Assembly: GCF_019703515.2 (NCBI RefSeq)
Contig: NC_059356.1
Span: 22,077,197-22,141,196, forward strand
Direction: 5' to 3'
Origin: Myxocyprinus asiaticus
Taxonomy: Eukaryota; Chordata; Actinopteri; Cypriniformes; Catostomidae
Length of the DNA: 64,000 nt
A model generated the notes under the pieces. It searched no databases and was not told the origin of the DNA. It saw nothing but the letters and a program-made list of their open reading frames with translations. Numbering within the stretch: the first letter of the stretch is position 1; each line of letters starts with the position of its first letter. Below are positions 49,960-64,000 of the stretch, in pieces. The position numbers and the translations under genes are program-made.

Positions 49960-50329
49960 TCAAGGCTTCAGTAAAAGGCTTGGAGGAGTGTTGGGAGAGA
50001 GAGCAGAAAGATGGGCAACAAGTGCCACATTGTTGCCTGAAACAACATCGAAAACAATATTTGCCACGTTAACAGACAATTCCAGGATGTTGAAGCAGTC
50101 CCATACAAACCCGAGGACCACTGTCCATTCACTGGGATCAATGGATCTGAAGAGTATGGTGTAAACATGTTGTATGTCAGCACACAAGTGTATGATTGAA
50201 AGAATCATTTTATTTTAATAGAGATTTTGGAAAATGTTTGATTACCTGAAAAAGCAGCTTTTTGACTGTTATTCTAGTCATCCATGCCCATACACCTGTA
50301 TCACTGGCACTATTTCCTCCACACAATAT

Positions 50330-50334
<5 letters not shown>

Positions 50335-50377
<43 letters not shown>
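50335..50377 (+). repeat. (GA)n microsatellite
   Basis: About 21 GA units directly beside the acceptor of the pseudogene's second-domain exon. The right copy has only a short, irregular GA stretch there. Confidence 0.95.
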
Positions 50378-50380
<3 letters not shown>

Positions 50381-50635
50381 ATGTGTGTGAGAGAGATGCT
50401 CATCCTTTGGATTCTTCTAATTCATTGCTTTTTCACAAGCAATACCTTGCAGCCATTAATCACGAGACTAACTGTAGACAGACTGGACCATTTTCACTCA
50501 GGAATCATATGAAATGTAAATTTTAGAGAGAAAAGATCAGAGTTGCATTTTATGCTCTAAATTCAGAGCAAATACAGAGTGAATTGGAAATATCGTTTTT
50601 GTTTTGCTTGTGAGTTTGTGAGACTAACAGTTTCA

Positions 50636-50944
<309 letters not shown>

Positions 50945-51023
50945 TTAAGTTTCAGATATTTCCTTCGTTGTAATATGTGTGTAGTCACTTTAATATTCCA
51001 TATTTTCCCCTATTCCAACTTAA

Positions 51024-51390
51024 AGTGATAGTTCACCCAAAAATGAAAATTCTCTCATAATTTACTCACCCTTCTGGCAATCCCAGATGTGTATGACATT
51101 CTTTCTTCTGCTGTACACAAATGAAGATTTTTAGAAGAATATTTCAGCTCTGTAGGTCCATATAATGCAAGTGAATGGGTGCCAAAATGTTCATAAGGAA
51201 AAGTACTCCAGACAACTCTGGTGGTTAAATCCATATCTTCAGAAGTGATATGATAGTTGTGGGTGAGAAACAGATCAATATTTAAGTCTTTTTTTTTTTT
51301 TTTACTATAAATTCTAAAGTCATACACATCTAGGATGGCATGAAGGTGAGTAAATGATGAGAGAATTTTCATTTTTGGGTGAACTGTCCT
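51024..51390. mobile_element. TTAA MITE, family A, copy 3
   Basis: TTAA flanks (51020-51023 and 51391-51394), ends AGTGATAGTTCACCC and its inverse. It lies in the protease pseudogene. Confidence 0.85.
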
Positions 51391-51796
51391 TTAATATGCT
51401 GAGACTGCTACAGTAAGTAACCCATTGTTAGAAAGTGTAACCACTGTGACTCTGTCAAAACATTCCTTTGTTTTTATGAGTGACTCAATCAGCCTGGCCT
51501 AGCAACATTTTGATTATCATCAGTAATTATTTTAGCAATTCTGTCTGGTGATGTTAGCAGTGCAGAAAATACATACACATACATCTCTCGACCCAGATAC
51601 ATGATGACGTTTGAAGGATCAGGGTTACTGAAAGGAGGGACAGAACAAGCGTTGACCATTTTCACATTCTTTAAGAAGAAAGAATGACTTTATTATAGCA
51701 GTGTCGGTCTTTGAATTAAAGAGAATTGTGTGGATTACCCTGGAATGCATTGAACTGCTGTCAGAAAACATTCATTGTTGATGAGGGGGATCCACC

Positions 51797-53638
51797 AAAT
51801 GCAGAGGCACAAAAACCATAAATGCAAGGTATGCAATGCATAGGGATGCCATGTAAAGGGGGGCACCAGCGGCTCACTAAATGTAAATGCAATCGGCCTC
51901 CTCGAAAATGTTGTTTTACATACCCGCTTGGAAATGTGTAGTTGCGCCCCCTGACCAAATGTCCATGGTCATTATAAAGCAGGGTTGTGCAAAATTCAGA
52001 ATTGACTCCCTTTTAATTCATGAGTTGGAATTTGTATTGAATTGGCCACGGCCAACAGGCAGTTGAACTGGAATTTGAATTGGAATGATAGGAAGTGGAA
52101 TTTATGGAACTGCAATTAAAAGAAAATCAATACAGTCACGGTCAAAACAGTCAAAACACACACTACTTGGACTTTCATTAGTCCAAGACACATTTTGTGA
52201 CATACAATTATGTTATTATGTTTTACCATGTATGCCTATTTGTTCCCTAAAAGGCAGAATTAAATTTTTAACTTTTTAGATATAAAATTTCCTTAAAAAA
52301 ATAACAAGAAAGCTAAAATGAACAGCCATCAAAATATATTTTGCTTTTTGCTGTACAGCACTAGAAATGGTCCACCATGTTGTTAGCAAAATACTTCACG
52401 AAAATAGATACATTTATATATATATATATATATATATAAATATACTTATTAATATGAATTTTACATATTTAACAATTGCATATTAAAATTAAGTTAACTT
52501 TACAAATATTACTTAAACTCTGTCAACTAAGTCCTATGACAACTGCTTCCTTTATTTACATGGTTTTAACTGTTCAATATTCTGAGCATCTCAGCAGATC
52601 TCACCATTTCTATAAACATATATTTCACAGAGAGTGATATGCTTGCTGTTTTAAAGGAATATTTGTGGTTCAATACAAGTTAAGCTCAACCGACAGCATT
52701 TGTGGCATTTGATTACCACAAATTATTGTTAATTAATTTCGGCTTGTTCCTCCTTTTCTTTAAAAAAAGCAAAAATCGAGGTTACAGTGATGCACTTAAA
52801 ATGGAAGTCAGTGGGGACAATGGAGGGTTTAAAAACAGCAGTGTGAAGCTAATAATTTTGTAAAAGCACCTCATGTATTATTTGAGCTGTAAAGTTGTTT
52901 AAAATTGTCATTTTTACAGTTGTTTTAGGGTTTGCTAACATTACAACGTCATGGTAACAAAGTTGTAAAATTGGCTATAACTTTACACAGAAAAGGTTAG
53001 TAAGTGATTTTATCACATTAAAATCATGTTTACAAGCATATCCTTTACAGTATGTCTTGTGGCTATACTTTTGAAGAGTGAGTATTCACTTCCATTGTAA
53101 ATGTCTCACTGTAACCTCGCTTTCTTAAAGAAAGAGAGGAACGAGTCGATATTCATTTTTTTGTGCTAATCAGTATTATGCCACAAATGCTGATGATTGA
53201 TCTTAACTTATATTGAACCCAGAATATTCCTTTAATCCAATAATATCACATTTTGCCTTGCATTGAGATGCATTGCTTGCGTGGAAAAACTACAATTATC
53301 AAGTAAATCTTTCATTGTTTTTTCAGCATTATTTAGTTACCTGATCTAAGACTTTTTTTCACTGTAATGTTTCTGGAAATACCCCATTTGTTTTGCATGT
53401 GATAATACCAGAACATGTTTCATGATATACTGAAAAATCAAATGTATTATTAAAAAAATAAACGTCAAAAACAGTCAAATGAATTTCTTTGAATTTCATT
53501 CCATTTTAATTCAACTTCAATTTGAATTCAAATTCAAATTGCAATTCTACATCCTTTTTGCTACCTTAATTAAAATTCCGACCAAATTTAGGAATTGAAT
53601 TGGGATTCCTCATTCAATGCTGAATGGCGCACATCCCA
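51797..53638. mobile_element. 1.84 kb of repeats splitting the pseudogene's His exon
   Basis: Exon homology stops at TCCACCAAATG (about 51797) and resumes at CATGAAGACTGACCTGCCAT (about 53638). Between lie a (TA)n run (52418-52437), a complete family B MITE and A/T-rich sequence with repeated AATTGAATT words. No single element with matching ends was identified, so several insertions are possible. Confidence 0.65.
52655..53231. mobile_element. TTAA MITE, family B, copy 3
   Basis: TTAA on both sides; AGGAATATTTGTGGTTCAAT and the inverse of AGGAATATTCTGGGTTCAAT as ends; both arms carry AGCATTTGTGGCAT or a close variant. Confidence 0.85.
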
Positions 53639-53684
53639 GTCATGAAGACTGACCTGCCATGGCTAATAACCCATCCATTCAATT

Positions 53685-54131
53685 CAAGTGAATGGTGGCC
53701 AGAATTTTGAAGCTCCAAAAAGCAGATCAGGTCAGCATAAACATAAACCATCAAACTCCATCTAGCGCTCTGCATGCATCAAGCACTAGGAAGTGTAATT
53801 GGGCTGGAAATCACAAACATGCCTAGAGACTGCAATGGCAAGATGTACAGTGAAAAGGAGTTTCGTTTTGGTCTGTTAAAACCGATTGGATTACTTCAGA
53901 AGACATGAATTAAACCTCTAGAGGCTTATGGATTACCTTTATTCTGACGTTATCTCCTTTTTGGAGCTTCAGAGTTTTGGTCACCATTCACTTGCATTGA
54001 ATGGACCTACAGAGCTGAAATATTCTTTTAAAAATCTGTGTTCAGTAGAAGAAAGAAAATCATAAACATCTGGGTTGGAATGAGGGCGAGAAAATTATGA
54101 AAGGATTTTCATTTTTGGGTGAACTATTCCT
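53685..54131. mobile_element. TTAA MITE, family A, copy 4 (left end lost)
   Basis: The right arm ends TTTGGGTGAACTATTCCT before TTAA. The left part keeps inner arm sequence (TTGAAGCTCCAAAAAGCAGA) but no terminus. Confidence 0.7.
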
Positions 54132-54229
54132 TTAATAATAAAAAACAAAACAACAACAACAAAAAAACATCCAGATTGCAGTCACTGCATGGAAAACTTG
54201 AAGGATCAGTTATAAAAACTATATCAAAT

Positions 54230-55759
54230 CAGTGTTGTGGAAAAGTATTTGCCCCCATCCTGATTTCTTCTGTTTTTGTGTATATCTCATACTAAATTGT
54301 TTCAAAAAATTCAAACAAAATGTAACAAAAAACAAAGGCAATATAAGTAAACACAAAATACAGTTTTTAAATGATAATGTTATTTATGGAAGCAAAAAAC
54401 TTACCCAATACCAGCTGGGCCTGTGTGAAAAAGTATTTGCCCCTTTAGTTACTAAATCCCCAAATCTATGAAACTGCATTCATAATGGGGTTCAGCTGGA
54501 CTAGACACACCCAGGCCTGATTACTGCCAGCCCTGTTCAATCAAATCAACACCTAAACAGAACTTTTTCGGCAGCATGAAGTTGGCTAAAAGGTCTCACC
54601 CAGTAATACATCAGTCTGGGAAGGGTTACAAAGCTATTTCAAAGGCTCTGTGACTCCAAAGAACCACAGTGAGAGCCATTATCTCCAAATGGAGAAAACT
54701 TAGTGAAGCACAGTAGTGAACCTTCCCAGAAGTGGCCGACATTCCAAAATTCCTCCAAGAGCACAGCGATGACTCATCCAGGAAGTCACAAAAAAGCCAA
54801 GGCCAGCATCCAAATAACTGCAGACCTCTCTCGCATCAATAAAGGTCACTGTTCATGACTCCACTATCAGAAAGACACTGGCCAAAAACGCTATCCATAG
54901 AAGAGTGGCGGGGCGAAAAACACTGCTAACCCAGAAGAACATTAAGACTCATCTGAATTTTGCCAAAACACCTTGATGATCCTCAAACCTTTTGGGAGAA
55001 TGTTCTGTGGACTGATGAGTCAAAAGAGGAAGACAGGTGTCCCATTATATCTGGCGTAAATCAAACACAGAATTCCACTAAAAGAATATCATACCTACGG
55101 CCAAGCATGGTGGTGGTAGTGTGATGTGTGGGGATGCTTTGCTGCTTCAGGGCCAGGGCGACTTGCAACCAGAAAATCCTAAAAGAGAACGTCCGGTCAT
55201 AAGTCCAGGAGTTGAAGTTCAAGTGCAACTGGATTATGCAGCAAGACAATGATACAAAGCATAGGATTAAGTCCACCTCTGAATGGCTCAAAAGAAGCTA
55301 AATTAAAGTATTGGAGTGGCCTAGTCAAAGTCCTGACTTGAACCTGTTGGAGATGCTGTGACAGGACCATAAACGGGAAGTTTATGCTCGATAACCCTCC
55401 AATGTGGCTGGACTAAAGCAGTTCTGCAAAGAAGAGTGGGCCAGAATTGCACCACAGTGTTGTGAAAGACTGATCTCCAGTTATCGGAAGCGTTTGGTTG
55501 CAGTTGTTGCTGCTTAAGGTGGCACAACCAGCTATTAAGTTTAAGGGGGCAGTTAGTTTTCCACATGGGTGATATAGGTGTTGGATAACTGTTTTGCTTC
55601 AATGAAAAAAAAAAAAAAAAAAAGATTTGAAAACTGTATTTTGTGTTTACTCAGGTTGTTTTATGTTATATCTCAATTGAAGATCTAAAACAATTTAGTT
55701 TGAAAAATACACAAAAACAGAATAAATCAGGAGGGGGCAAATACTTTTCTACAGCATTG
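54230..55759 (+). mobile_element. Full-length but heavily mutated Tc1-like element
   Basis: Terminal repeats CAGTGTTGTGGAAAAGTATTTG and the inverse at 55735-55759 (shortened here to their cores) bound 1.53 kb. The plus strand shows scattered Tc1 transposase remnants: GAACCACAGTGAGAGCCATT in the DNA-binding half, and CAGCAAGACAATGATACAAA (the QQDND catalytic Asp region) near 55240. Many stops and frameshifts; inactive. Confidence 0.85.
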
Positions 55760-56349
55760 TATTTAATAACACACAAGCACAAGTCCTTTTGTTTACTTTT
55801 GTGAACTGTTTTTATTTTATTTTTTTTTGACTACCTTCAAGTAGCTGTAGTTACAGATAAGAGGCTGACATTCAGAAAGTTCCATGTATAAATCTGAAAA
55901 GTGTCATTGGGAGGTTTCTAATCTCTTAACAAACAATTACAACTCTCCTACTTGACCATATGAGGTATTTTTATTATCTCCAACAACAGCTGCAAAACAA
56001 TAACAACAAGAAAAGGGTTTCGGATGAAACAGATGATTTCTTTATGGTCATAATCAGCTGTATACTAAATAATCTGAGTGATCTCAGATATGGGTTGTAA
56101 TGGCAATACAATTACATAAAAAAATAAATTCACAAGTAAAGATTTGCAAGAAATGTACACTATTCGTTACAACAGTAAGTAACTTTGACAAGGCAGATTC
56201 ACATACCAAATGAGAAAACATCATAAACTTTTGTAAACCAATAAATAAATGGGCATTGTTCAGTCAAGCTGTCAGATAAAATCCTACAAAGCAGCACAGA
56301 AAATAAAGCATCTGGCCAAAACTGCTTCATCCATTCTGTTTCTTTGTTA

Positions 56350-56391
<42 letters not shown>

Positions 56392-56628
56392 GTTAGTTTT
56401 TTTTAAGACTATATGTTATTTTTTTAAAAGCCATACACATTTTTATGAACTACTCAATATAATTTAAAAGAAAAAGTGCTTTAAGGAATTGTTTAGCTGT
56501 GAGCAATATATACTTATAAATGAGAGAAAAGTAAATTACAACATTTTAGAGAAGGTACAGAAGATGAACACAATATGAAAGGTACGTTTTTAAGATGAAC
56601 ACTAGGCGGCGCCTTTTCTTTTCTTTTC

Positions 56629-56663
<35 letters not shown>

Positions 56664-57603
56664 TGGAGTCAAAATTAATTTCAGACTCAACTAGTAGTTA
56701 ATTACATCAACATAACTAACCTCGGACCAAATCTACACATTTAGTTGAGGCACTGCCAATAAAAAATAGTCAACTCGACTCTGTTAAATATTAAATTTAA
56801 ATACAAATTGAATACCTTAAACATTAGGCTACATTCCCGTTAAGAATATACGCGATCGAAAACACCGGAGACAGGAAATTGAAAACAGTCGAATCGTGGA
56901 ACACTTTCGCGTTCAGGAAAAATTTGGATAAACTAGAGACTGACTCCTATATAATTCTCATCATTCTTTCATTGTAACCCAACTTGTTTTACCCCCACCT
57001 GAGATGAAAAAAAAAAAAAAAAAAAAAAGCACCTGTGACTGTATGAATGTCCTAAGGCTGATAAAAACATGAAAAAACATTCAGTCAAACAGAAAATAAT
57101 TAATCACAAAAAATTTAGGAACTTGTAACCCTTGACAAAAGACTTTTAGACTAAAGTCTAAATTTGTATTTGTTAAATTTGGCCTTGTAATGTAACATTT
57201 TAGGTCAGAGCAAAATATGTATAAAGAAACAAGATGAAAGTAAAATTCTGTATTTGTGAAGGTATAGCTATACTAGCTGATCTTAGTAGACTTTCGAGCT
57301 TTCACTTTACATACATATATTGGCAATGTGATTTAAAAGCCCTCTGGAAAACATTATGAAATGTGTACTGTATATTATTCTTTTTTCATTCAACTGTGTT
57401 TTAAAGTTCAACTACTGTACATCCCCAAATAATTGATTATGCTTGTTTTAAATACATGATTTTTGACCTATAGGCAAACGTCATTTATACGTGACCTTTC
57501 ATGAAAATGAGGTATTTTCAAATGCCTGGATCGTTGTTGTAAGTCTCAAAAATGGGCTGTAGACTTAATTGAAATTAAAATTTGTAGGTTAATTTTCAGC
57601 TAG

Positions 57604-57675
<72 letters not shown>

Positions 57676-57804
57676 TAATTTAATTATAATAATATAATAT
57701 AATATTAATTAATATTAACTATTTAAATATTTTTCCTATTTTATATCAATATAAAAGCCAAAATGTTAAATTAAGTGAAGAACTTGAACTTAGGCTCAAT
57801 AATG

Positions 57805-57855
<51 letters not shown>

Positions 57856-58695
57856 CACCTCAAGGAAGCACAAACTATTATTATTGTTATATATATTTTT
57901 TATTTTTGATACTTCAGTACTTCAAAATATGCTTAGGGTTTCCTGATAATGTTGTAGCTTACACTTTTCGAATCATCTTAACTTACGTTGTTTGTTATCT
58001 ACCCTTTGTTCTGATATCACTGCTCCCATCTCTCATCTGATCAATAGAAGTCATTTGTCTTTCTTGATCAACAAGTAATATATATATAAATTATCTGGAC
58101 TCCGCCAGCAACTCCTAAGCTATTAAATGTACTGCATACCCTCCATAATATTTTTGTAATTAGAATCTGTAACTCTGTTTTGTTTTATACCCCTGGCACT
58201 TCTGCAGTTAAAAAAAGTTGTCCTAGCTACAAAATGGCTTAGAAGGATCAATTTTATTTGTAATGAAAACGTTTGGTAATACAAATTATAGAAGACAGAT
58301 TGGCGGTAAGAGAGTAATTTATGTGAAAATATATACAAATATTTAAATGTATGTTTGTGCTGAAATAGATTTTCATGAACATCAATTCATTCTTTTTTAT
58401 TTGATTTGGCAGTTTGACCCTTTTGCCATACATTTGTTGTGGAATGTGGATTACACAATGTAATGACAGGAAAGCTGAGAAAAAGATGACAGTACAATTT
58501 ATTCATATAGTTTGTTTAATAGAATATACACCCTGTAATTTTTTTTATTTTATTCATTGTACTATTTTCTTATTTAAGATGCTTTTTTTCTTTTTTTTTT
58601 CTTCTTTTTTTTCTTTTTCTTTTTTTTTTTTTTTTACCTCAGTAGGTAAATTTCTAATCTAATCTAAAATCCTGTAAAATTGTAAAATTCTGTAA
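55760..58695. other. Gene-free, microsatellite-rich gap between the two protease copies
   Basis: It contains ATT repeats (56351-56391 and about 56631-56662), a 66-bp (TA)n run (57606-57671), an AAT repeat (57797-57853), poly-A at 57007-57028 and a T-rich run at 58587-58635. No exon or transposon ends are recognised. Confidence 0.6.
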
Positions 58696-58701
58696 TTTAT
58701 T
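58696..58701 (-). terminator. Polyadenylation signal of the right protease gene
   Basis: AATAAA on the minus strand, about 64 bases after the stop codon at 58765, the usual hexamer and a plausible short 3' UTR. Confidence 0.6.
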
Positions 58702-58764
58702 CTTTAGCTCTAGGCAGCCTGTGTCAGTAGTTTTGTCAGTGATAAATTGACAGGGATCAAAGCT

Positions 58765-64000
<5,236 letters not shown>

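Overview
The window looks like a ray-finned fish genome, most likely a cyprinid or close relative. The genes are split into short exons with GT-AG introns. The repeats are the usual cyprinid mixture: many Tc1/mariner copies including Sleeping Beauty-type ends, palindromic TTAA-flanked MITEs, a tRNA-derived SINE, an L2/CR1-type LINE with an ATTCTG-repeat tail, solo-LTR-like pieces and long microsatellites. I see no bacterial operons, CRISPR arrays or tRNA/rRNA genes. Gene models were built by hand from splice sites, reading phase and recalled protein families; no database search was run.

Layout: (1) 1-1200 is transposon debris, including one element nested in another. (2) 1201-8077, + strand, is a FAM83-family gene (FAM83G by content and by its neighbour) broken by stops, frameshifts and an LTR-like insertion. 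(3) 12192-22567, - strand, is an intact-looking prpsap2 in 11 exons with a 412-codon frame and an unusual N-terminal exon. (4) 23885-29512, - strand, is a complete cln3 (battenin) model in 15 coding exons, 444 residues. (5) 29513-34940 has no gene and holds Tc1 and hAT elements. (6) 34941-41367, - strand, is a complete muscle-type aldolase A in 6 coding exons, 364 residues, with one probable and one possible upstream noncoding first exon. (7) 44981-48963, - strand, is a small three-exon gene for a 108-residue single-pass cysteine-rich protein that I do not recognise; its first intron holds a pile-up of transposons. (8) 49960-64000, - strand, holds two tandem testisin/PRSS27-like trypsin genes. 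The right copy (58765 to beyond the window end) encodes an active trypsin domain followed by a second domain that has lost all three catalytic residues, then a GPI-anchor-like tail. The left copy is a pseudogene with deletions and an exon split by about 1.84 kb of repeats.

The genes do not form one pathway. They cover nucleotide-synthesis regulation (prpsap2), lysosomal membrane function (cln3), glycolysis (aldoa), a small membrane protein and surface proteases. FAM83G next to PRPSAP2, arranged tail to tail, matches the mammalian neighbourhood and supports the fam83g identity. I found no clearly new multi-gene system. The most novel items are the cysteine-rich membrane protein, the active/inactive tandem protease with its decaying sister, and the N-terminal extension of prpsap2.
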